This document shows, piece after piece, positions 42,940 through 57,100 of a stretch of DNA of 64,000 nt. The notes beneath the pieces were generated by a model. It was not told where the DNA came from, searched no databases, and saw nothing but the letters and a program-made list of their open reading frames with translations. Numbering within the stretch: the stretch's first letter is position 1; each line of letters begins with the position of its first letter. The stretch spans positions 17,524,229 through 17,588,228 of the forward strand of contig NC_052395.1 of NCBI RefSeq assembly GCF_009389715.1. Reading direction: 5' to 3'. The DNA comes from Phoenix dactylifera (lineage: Eukaryota > Streptophyta > Magnoliopsida > Arecales > Arecaceae). The position numbers and the translations under genes were made by a program.

Positions 42940-43509
42940 ATGGAAGGATCCCAAATCTCTCTTCCGTTGGCGCTGCTAGCTGCCCTCCTCCTCGCCTCCG
43001 CCTCCCCGACGGCCGAGTCTCGCCACCTCCACCGCCTCGACCACCACCGCCGCCGCCACCCCGTCCCCGCCGTATCCAACGTTTGCAAGCGCGCGGAATT
43101 TCCCCGGCTCTGCGAGGCCTTCGTCCCGAAGCTGCGCACCGCGACCGCCGAATCCGTGATCGAGACCACGGTCCGGGCGGCTGTGTCCGGCGCTAAGGAT
43201 GCCAAGGTTCTGGCGGATAAGCTTATGGATTCCCCGACCACCGACAACGAGGTGAAGGGCGGCCTCGACGTGTGCCGGCAGAACTTTGAGATGCTGCTCC
43301 TTGATCTCCAGAAGGGGCTGGAGAACCTCAAGGGGGCCGGAAGCCACAACAACCTCATGAGCAACCTCTCAGCGGCGCTCGCCGACATCGACTCGTGCGA
43401 CGATAGCTTTAACGAGGCCCCCGGGCTGAAGTCGCCCGTTTCTCATCTCACTTCTAATCTCAGGAAGCTAGCATTGAACAGCCTTTCCTTGGCTGGTCAC
43501 TTGAACTGA
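42940..43509 (+). CDS. Pectin methylesterase / invertase inhibitor (PMEI) domain protein
   Basis: Small secreted apoplastic inhibitor predicted to bind and block either pectin methylesterase or acid invertase; the sequence alone does not tell which. It is one intact exon of 189 residues. A hydrophobic signal peptide covers about residues 1-27, followed by a His/Arg-rich linker (about 29-40). The four conserved cysteines are at 49, 58, 112 and 153, with the 8-residue gap between the first two typical for the N-terminal helical hairpin disulphide of the family; C112-C153 would link the helical bundle. The C-terminal half is helical and Leu/Ala-rich as expected. The first ATG after the TATA box was used as start. 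An AATAAA about 70 bases after the stop may be the polyadenylation signal. Confidence 0.93.
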   Translation: MEGSQISLPLALLAALLLASASPTAESRHLHRLDHHRRRHPVPAVSNVCKRAEFPRLCEAFVPKLRTATAESVIETTVRAAVSGAKDAKVLADKLMDSPTTDNEVKGGLDVCRQNFEMLLLDLQKGLENLKGAGSHNNLMSNLSAALADIDSCDDSFNEAPGLKSPVSHLTSNLRKLALNSLSLAGHLN

Positions 43510-46500
43510 TTATTATAAATATTATTAGCGAGGAGAAGATGGAGGAAGAAGAAGAAGAAGATGATGTCGAAAACTTTGAAATAAATCAATGTAAAAGCCT
43601 CAGGACTTCTGAGGTTTGATTCCTTTCGGCATTGCTTATGGTAACCACTGATACACTTCTCTTCCCACTGTATAAGAATTGTTGTTTCTAATGGCTGGCT
43701 GGCAGCTAGATATATTGGCCGTGTCTCTTGGTCCTCCGCATATTAAAGTCTTATGTGTTTGAGCTTAAATTGGTTCTTTCTTGCGAGTGGTCTGAAGAGC
43801 TGCTGTTTTGGTAATATTAGATGCGTAGAGCGTTGCTTGATTTTGACTAACTGAAACTGGACAGGGAGGAGCTCATGCTTCTTTTTCTGTTCATTCTCGG
43901 GTTTTTTTTTTTTTTTTTTGTTAAGAAGAGTAGATCATACAATTTTAGTGTGAATACATCTAAAAAAAATTAAAAAATAAAATATGATGGAAGGAAGAGG
44001 AGTAGCCTTGTAGGTGCCCTACAAGCAACCTCTAGAGTACTGAGCTACATAAGAGGTGATCTAGTTAGCTGCCCCGTTTATCTTCTGGTACACATAATTG
44101 GTCCGGCATGTAAATTATCATAGCTCTTAAAAGGACAAGCTTTTGTCCTTGATTGCACTAGTACTTTCAAATTGAGATCTAAAGCCTTTTCATGTCTGAA
44201 TGTTTGTCCATACATCCTGACATAAACAAGTTAGATTGAGAAATGCTCAATGATCAACTTATTAAATTCCATTTGTTTGAAACTTATTTAAGCAAAAGTC
44301 ATAGGTTATGGTTTAGCATGCATGTTTACCTATTGTTCTTTGCGGTGATGCTTGTCATAATTTGTTAGATGTATGTGTTTTGCATAATTATTTTTATTAT
44401 ATGATTAGATAAATAACAAGCAAATAATCCATGCAATGTATATAATTAATTTGTAGTAAATGGGAGAGATGACTAGTTTGCAAGAGGATTGAAGCTGACT
44501 CATATGTAAGAAATTAAAGGACTCATGGTTTGATATGCATGCATGAACAAATCCATATTTCAACCACCTCGTATATAGTTTGATGCAACTAGATGCAAAT
44601 ATGAAATAGGTTGACATCCAATATACCATATTAAAATTAAATTTCTACTAGTTTAGTCGAACGCATAGAACTCAAAGAGTCCGACCTACTCGATTTTTAA
44701 AAAAAAAAAGTGGATGAAATCTTGTGAATAATCTGTAAGATAATGTGTTTAACATTAAAATTTTAAATCAAGTTTTTTTAGTAGATTGAACTAGGTAATT
44801 TATGATAGAATATTTGAGTCCTACACCAAGTCCGTATAAAAAACACCATATCTTATGTACAAGCAAATAAAGCAGATGTTTTGAGCACAATTCATTAAAT
44901 TTTAATGTTTAATATGTTTGATGGAGCATATTAATTCTCAGTTGATGGAGTAGCATTATTGGCCATAAATCACATACGAAGGATATGCTAAATTAGATAG
45001 ATCATTTATCATAAGGGTTAATGAACAACATAATCACCATTGTTTCATTAAATCAGCTTTGGGCTAAAAATAGGACATTTCGATTATGTGCTTCTGTCCA
45101 CAGGAAAAAAATATTGTGCGGTTCTTCTTCCATTTTGGTACTAAATACAGACATATGTATGTCTATCAACTGAGATACAGATTTAGATCTAGGTACTAAT
45201 AATATAAAGTTCTTTGGATCGATCTAAACTAGATAGAGTTATAAAAACAATTAATTGGATATATTTAAAAATATATGTGTTACCTGTGAAAAATATAACA
45301 AGAAATGTTACATTTTCAACTCTTTTTCAAATCCTTCTGTAACATTATCCATATGTACAAATCTTAAATCTAAACACAAGACTAGGTCTTGTCGACCTTT
45401 GGAATCATCTGCTGCTAGAGTTTTCTGAAATTAAAAAAAATAAAAAGTGAACGTTCAATAAATGATTATGATGTATCAGCTAAGCAAATATTTGCAACCT
45501 CATGCAGTTAATATGATTTAATTTATAACACAACAATTTCTCAGAGATGAAATTTTGGGCGGCCACATCAGATTAAATCTAGCTTAGGATTTGCTCAACA
45601 TAAATCAAATCGAGATTTGGCCCATAATGCAAACGCATACCCAACTTGATTGGATTTAATTTAGGTCAGAATAAAGTACATTTATACTGAAGTATAAAAT
45701 AATACTAATGCAATAAAATAAGATTTTAAAAATTAACTTTTTCCTTTCTACTTAACTTTAGATCTGTTTGTGATTTAGCCTAGATGACTCCTAAGTTTTC
45801 TCATCGTAATTAAATTCTTTTTGGCGCATACTTATGCACGCCTCGCAAATTTTGGTGGAGATGATCCGCACATCCTTATGATATGCTTTAATCGCATATC
45901 CATATTCCATGAGACTGAAGCTGATGATGGGCCAAGCTTGGGCACATAAAATATCAAATTTTACATAGGTCCAACCCAAAGCCCGATTAATTACATATAA
46001 AGTCTAGGCCCAAAGCCCGGCCCATTATCAGCTCTACATGGGACATACTTATACAAGCACATGTGTCTGTCCTCGACAGAGACGTGTGTTCAGTAAAATC
46101 ACGCGTGGCCTCATCTAATTATCCCTCATCAATTACTTTGCCTCGTTCCTATCATCTCTTTTTACTTCTTCACATTTTGTCCCCCCCTTGAAGAGCAAAC
46201 CTAGCAGCATTCCAACACCTCTTGGCGAGAAATTTGATATCAAGGACTCTCATCCAAAAGAACCGGGGCATGCTAAAAAGGAACTATCAGCTATATAGCT
46301 AGCTCTGGGTCCAACCACAACCAAAGGAAGAGCATTCATACTTCATAGGCCTTATTTAGCTCTCCAAGAGGAAGTAAAGAATAAGTAATTGGGTTTAGAA
46401 TCTATCCTGAAACCACCATGGGGAAGCATTGAGTCGGACTGAGATATGTCGATCCCTTTGTTGTGTCTAAAGGGGGAGAAAAGAAGAAAAAGCAAAGTAA

Positions 46501-47456
46501 AGGAGTGTAGCGCAAGTGATGAGCATCATTGCCAGGACCCCAGAGAAAAGATGCCCACCTTCACTGCTTCACAGGCCACAACTCTTACACTTAATCCTTT
46601 CAAATGTATTAAATAAACAAGCTCAACACTTATAAGCTCGCGACAAGAAAACATAAGGCTATATATAAATTCGGTTTATAATAGAAGGCGCGCTGAAAAG
46701 GGTGATTAATTAAAAAAAATGTTTTTTTTATGAGTCATATAGCTAGAAGAATGTTTTTTTTTTCAAATATTTGACTGGAAAATATAGGCAACATTGTGAA
46801 GATAGGTGATTGAGGAACTCACCCAAATCCACTGTTCTAAAACTGCAGCAAGTAAGCTACTAATTATAAATAACCTACCGAAATAAGTTTAATGGTTCAT
46901 TGTGATTTTAAGAGCATTAAAGAACACTATAGTCATTCATTTAAGAAAATCAAAAGTGAATTACCTTTATTTTGTTATTAGAAAATTACCAAACGACAGT
47001 AACTGATACAGAACATCTAGGGAATGGAGAAAGGTAGCATAAGAAAAGTATCTAGGGGAGACACAGAATCAAGTCTATTGACCCCTTTTAAGGCCAAGGA
47101 AGGAATAAGAAGAGAGACCGAACGGCATGGGCATACAAAACCCTATGTAAAAGAGATGAAAAGAAGAGAAAAGCTAAAGGTGTGGGCCTTGTAAGTTGTA
47201 TTGAATGCCTGAGCATCTTTATTTTTATTTTTATTTTTTTTCCAACTACCTATAAAATTAATGATTTGTGAAGTAAATAAACGGAAAGATAGGAAAGCGT
47301 CTCTCCAAGGCGCACCGTATTCATTACTCCACTTCCATGGCCGGCCACATGGAGAGAATTCCATCCTGGAATTCCAACCCAAAATTTTTTCTATTACCTC
47401 ATCCTTGAGAGTTAAGACTGTCAGAACCTATGACCATGCTCTTTTGAAGCTGACCG

Positions 47457-47458
<2 letters not shown>
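43510..47458. other. Intergenic, no gene recognised
   Basis: About 4 kb of A/T-rich DNA separating the PMEI and neprosin genes. Only short open frames occur (up to 79 codons). A T-run lies at about 43903. The last kilobase may hold promoter sequence of the neprosin gene. Confidence 0.45.

Positions 47459-47502
<44 letters not shown>
47459..47502. repeat. (GA)n microsatellite
   Basis: About 22 uninterrupted GA units, roughly 300 bases upstream of the neprosin start codon. GA repeats near plant promoters can bind BPC/GAGA-binding proteins; a role here is inference. Confidence 0.95.
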
Positions 47503-47505
<3 letters not shown>

Positions 47506-47795
47506 CAATACAAAGAGGATAAATGGGTCTTTTGTCATTTTGAGGTTCCCTCTTTAACTTTGGTAATGGCGAGAGCTAGGCCAAATTGAATTCCATGAAT
47601 AGTTAGTTAATCTATCTGAAGCGATCGAGACTTTGTTTCGAGATGGAAGTACTGTTCCTTCGGACAAAAACAAGAGAGATTCTTAATGACAGCAAGGAGA
47701 GCCGAGTGATCACCCAAGAAGAAAACAATCACACAACTGTGCTAAGATTCGGACAGTTCTAGTACGAGGACCGCAGCTCCAAAAATTCCCCAGCA

Positions 47796-50700
47796 ATGGC
47801 TTCTAGCTGCTACACTCCTGTTCCGGTCGTTGCCATCTCACTCGGGCTTGTTCTTCTTCTTCTTGCTTCTATAAGTCCTGCCCTCTCAGAATCGATCGCA
47901 AACAACACATTCCGACCCCGCAAAGAGCTACTGAAGTCTAGGAGGATGAGAGCTCTTCTCAAAAGGCTTAACAAGCCTTCTATGAAAACCATTCAGGCAT
48001 CCTCTCCAACATCCAAATCCTCTTTTCATTCTCTCTCTCTTATTATTATTATTTTTTCATTTGAGTACATTATTAAACTCGGATTTTATTCATTGGACAG
48101 AGTCCTGATGGTGATATTATAGATTGCGTTCCATCTCATCTTCAGCCAGCATTTGATCATCCTAGACTTAAAGGACTGAAACCTATGGTACACCAAATTT
48201 TATCTACTGTGTCTCTGTAGAATCGGACTCTGAAGCTCTCTATACGTGAGCTCTAAGAGTAAGTGTGAAATATTCTGCTTGCCTCCAATGTATGCAGGAT
48301 CCACCAGAGAGACCCAAAGGCCATAGATTTACCGATCCGGTGGTTGATGAAAGCATTCAGTTGTGGAGAACTTCGGGCGAATCATGTCCAGATGGAACCG
48401 TGCCAGTGAGGAGAACAAGGGAAGAAGATGTTCTGCGAGCCAGTTCGGTAAAAAGGTTCGGTAGGAAGCTGGCAGCAAGACTACGGCGAGATTCTGAGAG
48501 TAGCAGCCATGAGGTTAGTCTACGTAAATGGGTTGACGGCTATGCTGTTGTCAGTTAATTCTGCTCGAGCCATTAAAATGATTTTAGATAGAATTTAATC
48601 AGTCGACCGATAGGAAAAAGTTAGATTTTTTCTGTCCTATAAACAGAAGGCCAAGTGTGCATTTTTAAGCAGATTTTCGTGGTAAATTTTCCTTACTAAA
48701 GAACTGCACCAGTGGCAGTCTAATGTGAAGAGAATGTTCAAACAAAACAAGCCCCTCCATTTGTTTCCATTTGTCTCCCAGTCAAACACAATTTTTCACA
48801 TATAGAAGGAAAGATAAACACAGGAGAAATCAATTTTTGGCAGTTATTTTTGGAAAGTCGTCAGGTTAATCCACACTATGCAAGAAAGGGTAAAGAGAAA
48901 TACCCTAATTTGCATTTAGAAAAGATTCAGGGAAAAAAAAAGAAGAAGAGACAGATGATTCATTTGACTTGTCATCATTGCAGCTCTCAGTTGTCCTCTT
49001 TGAGCTGAGACTAGCTTATGGCTGTAATTTTTCTTTTTCAGAAAATAGTTTAAGTTCCACATTGACCAATTCCAGAAATTTCAGATGGGTATTTCAAGTC
49101 TACTTTTTCTTCCCCCTTGCATGATTGCATGCTATTTATAAATTTACAATTGTTTACAGCATGCAGTTGGGTATGTAGTAGGAGATCAATATTATGGAGC
49201 AAAAGCAAGCCTGAATGTGTGGGCACCCAGGGTAACCAGCCCAACTGAGTTCAGCTTATCACAGATATGGGTCATCTCTGGATCCTTTGGCCATGATCTC
49301 AACACCATTGAAGCCGGATGGCAGGTGCAAAAATATAGATCTAGCTTAATTTCTGTATAATGTCTCTCCTTAACATTCTTTTTTTTTTCTTTCAAGTATT
49401 CATCCACGCGAAGAGGCAGCAATGTTTTAAATTATTATGAGTTTTCTTTTTCCTTTTCCTTGATAAAAATCTAGTGAGGAACTCACCCAATTCATCAAGT
49501 TGATGAAAAAGAGGAAAAAGGATCGAACCTCAAATCTTTTGGATTGTTACCTACTACTGAGCTGCCATGATAACATTAACTTCTCGTAATTACTCTTTAT
49601 AGAGCCCCAACCACAGGTCCAGAGTTTTGAGGACAAGTCATCCCGAGAACTAAAGCCAGATTCTTGGATGCTAAAATAAATAGATGCGACCCCCAGGACT
49701 AGTTCCAGGCCACATATTGAAACCACTGATTCTCTTTTTTTTTTTTCAAAAAGGAAAAAGTAGTCATTTTTTCTTTCTCCTTAATAGCTTAATATAGCTT
49801 CATTAGAAAAGGAAATCCATTTCCCTTTCCTTCTCTTCCACTGAAGCTTTGCTCACCGAGATTCCTCTAACTTCATTTGTAACTTTCCCATCCCCTAGTA
49901 CTAACCGTTGCCATCTGATGTGTTTTTTTTTTCTTTTCTCTTCTTCCTCAGGTCAGTCCACAGCTGTATGGAGACAATGCTCCAAGGTTCTTCACTTATT
50001 GGACTGTAAGGCCACTTCCTGTCCTTGAACCAGTAAAATCTCTTCGTATGTTACTAATTATATATCCAAGTACAGATAAAAATCTTGATAAAAAAAATCC
50101 AATCAAGTAGACATAACAGTTAACTCTGATCACTTTAATGGTGTAGACGGATGCATACCAAACTACTGGATGCTACAACCTCTTGTGCTCGGGTTTCATC
50201 CAAACAAACAACAGGATCGCTATCGGAGCAGCAATCTCCCCAACATCAACGTATAATGGTGGGCAGTTCGATATCAGTCTGCTGGTCTGGAAGGTAAATT
50301 AAATTAAATTAACCACATACATTCCTTTCAATACACAAGTAATAAAAATAAACATGTACGTTATAATTTTAGCATTAAAAAAAGAAAAACACCCTATTCA
50401 AACTGTAAAATTTTTCCTCGATTATTGTTTTAGAAATAATGTTACAACTACCAAGATTCAGACTATTCAAAAATAAAGAAATCCATCTTTCTCACTAAAA
50501 TAACGAAATTCATTGTAAAAGGAAATTTGCCTTAGAATTCATTTGTTGATATCATATTAGGAAGCAGCTGCAATAAATTCATGGAATTAAGCCACCTCTT
50601 TCTCGGACAAATGCATCGTGCTGTTCGTATCAAAAAATTAAGCCATTGTTACTAATAAATTCCAAGTCCACTAGCTTTGCCCATTCTTCATCATTTATCT

Positions 50701-52306
50701 CCTGCGCAAACCCCTCAAAAGCTAGAAGCTAGGTGTGCTGCATGCATAAAACGACCACGTCTTCTTAGAGAGAACACAAATACTTGTGTTCTCAGGGATA
50801 GTTCCTCGTTTCTTTTTATCTTATGACTTCTATAAATGCTGTTATACTATTGGAACCCCCAAGGATAGATATCCACCGAGTTCTACACTTCTACTCCATC
50901 AGTGGCATACCAGACGTGCATGGCGTGTGCTGATCAATACTAATTATAATGATAAGTGAAGTTGTACAAAGTGAATAATAATGGATTCAGCTTTTGAAAT
51001 GTGTTGGCCCACCTTCGACTGCTCGCATGATGGTGATGGTGGATCCTGGGATGGCTCAAGCTAGGATTACATCGGGACGTCTCCCATGGATATGGAGTTC
51101 ATGCCTCCAAGCTACCATTTTTCTGTTGGGCTTGTCTGTATAAAACTTTCATGGCTTTTTGTGGCACCTTAACAAGCTGGGCATTACTCAGAGATAAAAC
51201 ATTTAATATTAATAATCCAGGACGCGCGTGGACATTTCAAGAAATGTTCTTCTTTTTTTTTTGTAGGCGAATCTTATATAGTATTAACATTTTCTAGACT
51301 TTTTTTAATGGTTCTCATACTCTGGTAATGCTATTTCTAATACTGCCTCCAAAAAGAAATGAATAAAGAGGTAATATGATGCTCCTGATAAGTGATAACT
51401 TCTCTATATAAAGGATATTATACAAATATATATATATATATATGTAATAAAAAGTGCTATTATCATAATGCACGGAGTTTAGAATTTTCAGAAATATTCA
51501 GTACGAAATAATTGGATTCAAGAAAATTGTGAAGATTCACCAAAATCCTGAGAGTATGGGTAACATTCAGCAATACAAATATTCTCAAAGGTGGACATTG
51601 ATATCGAATAAACGACATATTTTTATACAAGGTTAATTAAGAGGACAAGGTAATTAGGAGCATCATCATCTTCTGAGAAGTGATAATAGAATGATAGTAT
51701 ATTATCATCGCTAGCACATCAATTCAGAAATATTTCATGAATTCAGCGATCTATCAAATTTCTTACAATATTTGGACTAATTCAGGATTCTGGAAATAAC
51801 ATGTTGAGTGGTCTACCTACCGTAGCAATCAATATTTTGCGAGAAATTAATGAGAAGTGCTGCAAAGTTTCATCGATATTGTGATCGATGAATAAGAAGT
51901 GATATTCTTTTTAAATTGTTGTTTGCAGGATCCAAACCATGGTAATTGGTGGCTTGAATTTGGATCAGGTCTACTTGTTGGCTACTGGCCATCATTTTTG
52001 TTCAGCCACCTGGCAGAACATGCAAGCATGGTGCAATTTGGGGGAGAGATCGTCAACACCCGGGCGTCAGGATCCCACACAGCAACCCAAATGGGTAGCG
52101 GCCATTTTGCCCACGAAGGGTTCGGCAAGGCATCCTACTTCCGGAATTTACAAGCTGTTGATTGGGACAACAGCCTGGTACCTGTGCAAAACCTTCGGGT
52201 CCTCGCAGATCATCCGGATTGCTACGATATACAAGGAGGGATCAACAGTGTGTGGGGAAATTATTTTTATTATGGAGGCCCAGGAAGAAATGACAGATGC
52301 TCATGA
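47796..52306 (+). CDS. Secreted neprosin-domain protein (DUF239/DUF4409), 7 exons
   Basis: Putative secreted protein of the neprosin family, named after the glutamic prolyl endopeptidase of pitcher plants. Exons are 47796-47996, 48101-48187, 48298-48513, 49160-49324, 49952-50005, 50147-50293 and 51929-52306, all phase 0, giving 415 residues. A signal peptide covers about 1-31. The activation-peptide domain (Neprosin_AP) includes SPDGDIIDCV and QPAFDHP. The neprosin domain follows, with YYGAKASLNVWAPRV, QIWVISGSFG, GWQVSPQLYGDNAPRFFTYWT, DAYQTTGCYN, NWWLEFG, MVQFGGEIVN (Glu330, a candidate catalytic residue) and a C-terminal GGPGRNDRCS. Glu198 in the upstream conserved block is a second candidate; proteolytic activity is not shown by sequence alone. 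Intron 1 appears to use a GC donor (CAG|GC...CAG); the others are GT-AG. Confidence 0.93.
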
Positions 52307-54102
52307 ACAAATGAAAGAGTTTGTTCTCTCTTTTTTCATTATTATTATTATTATTATCCCAGAGGAGGGAAGGTTGCTTAATTGCTCTTATACTCTTTAG
52401 GTTTTCTAACAAAAATGTTAATTTTTGATTGGTTATTGTACACCCTCTGTAAATTTTGGGAAAGATACGGTGGTTCTATACACACTGCAGATTGTGGTTT
52501 TTTGTCACCTTTGCTATTTCTCTTTCCTTGGACTCGAATACAGTGGATATGCAGAGTTGCAGCTCGTGGTTTTACTGTGTTTTCTTCTCTCTTTTTTCCT
52601 CTCTTTTCCTCATCCTTCTCACACCTTTACTACGAGGAACAACATCCAGTCATTTAGAAACTAAAACTTTGCTTGGGATTGTAATTATATATGTATAGAT
52701 CTGTCATCAGAGTGAGTCTTGAGGTAAGCCACATTAGCTCTCTCTCTCCAAAAACCTAAAAGCCGCATTATTGGGTTCAACCAAACTTTCTGGACGACTA
52801 GGAATTACAATAATAAGAAATTTAAGGCTCATGCAACTTCACTTTGAAACACATTAGATTCAAGACCTCACAATTTACAAGAACTCTGATTTTTACTGTA
52901 CGTACCTCTAAAGTAAAATTCTCATTAAAAACTTTAGATTCAAGACTCTAAATTAATAGTTGCTCAATTATTTTTAATGATTGTCAAATTAAAATGATAT
53001 CAAATATTTTCTAATCCATTAAATTCCCCACAAATGTGTCTATTGGCTCCAACATCTCCCGCCAGAACATAAGAATGTTGGTTGCGTTAACAAATAGAGG
53101 TACGAGGCTATGAGCTGCTCGTCAATAAATGGAGACGAAAGTATCTGCAAAACGAAAATGGCGATGAAAGCATTTTGTGGAGAAGCAGAAGTGTTTTACT
53201 GCTTTAAAGACTTTACACAAGAGAAGAGGTTCGTTTGGTTCTTGATCGCCGATTCTCAAGTCGTCCTCTATTCTCTGCGGGTGAATTTAGGACAGCAACA
53301 ACTTCTTCGAATGCTGCATCTTTTACAGATCCAGTAATGAAACCATCATCAGGTTCTGGTAGGCTGGTCGCGATCAATGAGTTATATAAGTTCTTCAGAA
53401 TTATTTATTCTCAAGACAAATACATCAAACCCAGATAAATATTTCATAATCAAGCTGAAAGCTCTGAGCAACATGTTCCAGAACCCTGTTCTTCAACTTT
53501 TCATTTTTTTGATCAAAAGCAAATAACTGCAATCTGCAATGCAAATGAGTCCAACATAAACAAGTTTGTATGGGGAAGATGCGAAAAATGAGACCAAGAT
53601 TGGCAAAAGAAGAGCAGATTGAGCCTCTTAAGATACGAAGGAAAATTGTATGTTACACAAACAGGACTTCGCTCGGCCAGGTGACAGAAATTATATCATG
53701 CATGCAGGCTTAACGAGTTCATTATGCGATAAAGGTTCACTATGGTACCGGGCCCTCGGTGCCATTTTTAACCAACTTCGAGCTTTCTCCAGGCTTGCTG
53801 CTGCAGAATCCTTTAAAAAAACATTCGCACTGAGATAAAGATGCCAAACCTTTAGAGACCCTGCTAACCGCTGAAAGAGAACCAAGAAACAACTTCAATA
53901 AATTGCATGGCTCTCCAACAGGCAAATCACAGAAATAATTATGATCAGCAAAGACACAAACCTTGGTCTTGGAGTTGGCTGTTGTACAAAACTAAAGAAC
54001 ATGTTAAAGATCTCATCTTTGTTAAAATAACCTCCGACTCCCTGGAGGGGATGGAAGCTAGCTCCCCGGGTAAAGATGCATGCTGCAGGCAAGTTTAAAC
54101 TT
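52307..54102. other. Gap between neprosin and JmjC genes
   Basis: Convergent 3' ends: neprosin 3' UTR on the left, JMJD4-like 3' UTR on the right. An ATT microsatellite lies shortly after the neprosin stop codon. No further gene is recognised. Confidence 0.5.
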
Positions 54103-57100
54103 CTACCTGACTTCATTGTTTGCACCATCACATAATTCAGACAGCATGACAAAATCACCAGAAGTGCTGCTGCTATTTATGATAGCATGTTCAATCAATC
54201 TAATCAAATCTTCAGGACCGCATATCGGAGAACTGGAAGCTGTAACAAAATTTTGGACCCCACAATCTGCTCTCAAGCAATTCAGCAACAAGCTGCCCTT
54301 TGGACATAGCGGTCCCTTTCCTATTTCAAAATTTTGTTCCCATCGCCCATCTGTAGTTTCATATGCCCTTACCAGTGCCATGCAGAGCTCATGGAAGTCT
54401 TTCTCCTCCAAAATTTTCTTGACATCGGAGAAGGCACTACGATTTTCCATGGAGCAGCTATTTAAATTTTCACCAGCAAATGCCTCAAATGATTTCATTT
54501 TGGAAGCTACTGCACGTATAGACACAAGGTTGCTTATAAAATATTGAGCTTTGATTGATGAGTTGGAGACAGCATCTTCCTCATTTCTAAGATGGTACAG
54601 TTGGATCATGTTGGCCAGCGCGAATCGTGTAATTAAGATAAAAAAGCCATAGAAATTCATGCCTAACAAAAGAAAGTGCAGAGCAGGAAAATAATTAATA
54701 TGCTTCAACATCCCTTACTTTTCATATGTAATCTACATTTTTATGCTGTACCTGTGTTAGCTTCAAGATTACGCTGACAGATACTTTCAAAATCATCACA
54801 GATATCTCTGATGTCTTCTATATACTCCTTGGCCACATTGTAGTCTTCAACAAGCAAATTCCACTAAATATGAAATAGAATTAGTGAGGCAGAAGGCATG
54901 TTCCAAATCTTTCAAGAAATTTGTCCAATATTGATGAATAAATGTTTGTCTCACCACCCAAGAAAGGTTATAAGCATTGAACCAATTATGGTTTATAGAT
55001 ATAGCGTCTTCCTGTGATACCAGATCAAAATAAATACTGCTGTTAGGAGGCCAGGGAGAATAGGAGTAAGAAAAATTACTAAATAAGATTCAAAATATGA
55101 AAGTTGAAAATGAAATGTATCTGGAAACTTCTGTATTTCTATGACAGAAGATATAGGCATAAGAAATGTTAAAACATTTACCCACATTACTTTATGTCTT
55201 TCCGTCTTTTTCTTTCATCCTCAACAGAAATTAAACTCACTCTCCATAACAGAGCCCCCTCAAACCATTTTGCATGCCCATACTATTTAAATTGATTCTC
55301 CAACACTTCATCCTTAATTTTGTGCAACTCCAACAGCTAATCTATTGTACTCATTTTTCACCCTATCCTTCCTAGTTTTACCCCACATCATCTCAATATT
55401 CTCATTTTTGCTACTGTCAACTTATTTTCCTGGACCATCTTTATTGACCAAAATTTTATTATTTTTTTCTTAAGTTACCAAAATGTGTTGTTGACCACAA
55501 AGTACCCCAAAAGCATCTCCACTTCATCCAATTGATAATTACAGAATGCAGATAAAATTGACTATAGTCTCCCTTTGCTTCAACATCGCAACAATTACAT
55601 TATGGTCATCATTCATTAGCAATAGGTAATTAATTTCAGTATGCCTTCTAAGAAAATTAACCATTTATAGGAATAATATATTATGAGAGAATACTTGATG
55701 GTTGTGCTTCAACTATGATTATAGATATGGTTATGTCTGAAAGAACTATGGATCAAAGGTTTTTTTATCGCCACAGAGGAATGGATGTAAGTCAGAAATG
55801 AGAAAAAATAAACAACTTTAAAATGTAAGATTTAGAATATCATGTTACATAGATACCTAAGATTTAGAATTTCATGCTATACAGGTACCTCATTCAAGCA
55901 AGAGATAAAATAAATCTATGTTAAACTTACCAAATTATGAACTTGATGATACCATCCACTAGGTACAAAAATAATTTCATTTTGTTCTTGAACACACTCC
56001 CACCAAATAGACTGCATATAAGATTCACAATCAATGTTTTGGTAAATAGAAATTAGGCAAGCAAAAGATAAGGATATATTACCTTCTTAAAACCAGGAAA
56101 CTGTGTTTCAGAAACATCATCATAAACATTATACACCGAGTTCTTCAGGTGCCTACATGAATTATGAAAACAACGTCACCTAAAACCAATCTTAGTGGAT
56201 AATGTACTAACATGCTTAGCTAGCAAATGCTGTGGAACTTCTTAATAGATCAATTGGAGAGAACTGCAAGCTGATTTGGGTTCAAAAGATTTCATAGAAA
56301 CTAAACAATAAGCCCATAAACGTAGTACACATTGAAGACACATACTACAAAATATCCCTTAGATACAGAAATCGCAAACCTCCAAAGCCTAATGAACACC
56401 TCTGATATGTTTAGCGATGTTGCCTAAGGTCATCGAGCTCAAAAGGTAAAGAATGATGTGCTTTGTCACATCAACATTACTCAAAAGAATGAAAACAAAA
56501 AAGATATTGTAAAAGCATCATCCTAGCTACTCAGTATGCACCGCATGTTATTGAAACTTGAAAGCAATGTAGTTACGCCACTAGTGTTAACTCCAGCTTC
56601 TTGAAAGAACCATAGCTTCATCCACAAAGCATAAATTATTGAAAGAACCATGAACAGCTGAAGAATATTAAGTATTAGACATTTTGAGGCTTCCAACATT
56701 TTTCAGCCCCCAAGTATTTCAATACCTGATTCTTTTTTTTATCACTCAAAAGTAAAAGAAAAAACAACAATGGCCAGTGAATTGGGCATCAGCAATGCAC
56801 CACTTCTCTCAAATAGCATCAACCTATGTATATTAACTGGACTAGAAACTATATCCAACTCAAGCACACTCTTGAGTGATTTGACCAGTATGATTTGTTG
56901 ACCAATTTAAAGGTCTGCATAAAGTACAGATTATATTTCTTCCAAGTAATCTTCCGAAACACTCAACAAAGCCTAGCTTCTTCACAAATGAGAATCAAGT
57001 TACAAGGCTCAGCTTTTGTTTTTCAATTCTAAAACAGTGTATTGTTACGCTTCAATTTTATCCACATTAACCAGGAAAAAAAAATGGAGTCTCGACGAAG

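Noticed and set aside
42798-43388. 196-codon antisense frame over the PMEI gene
   Set aside because: GC-rich shadow; the plus strand encodes a complete PMEI protein with signal peptide and four conserved cysteines.
53650-54100. Short frames on both strands downstream of JMJD4
   Set aside because: Located in the likely 3' UTR and lacking family resemblance or splice context.
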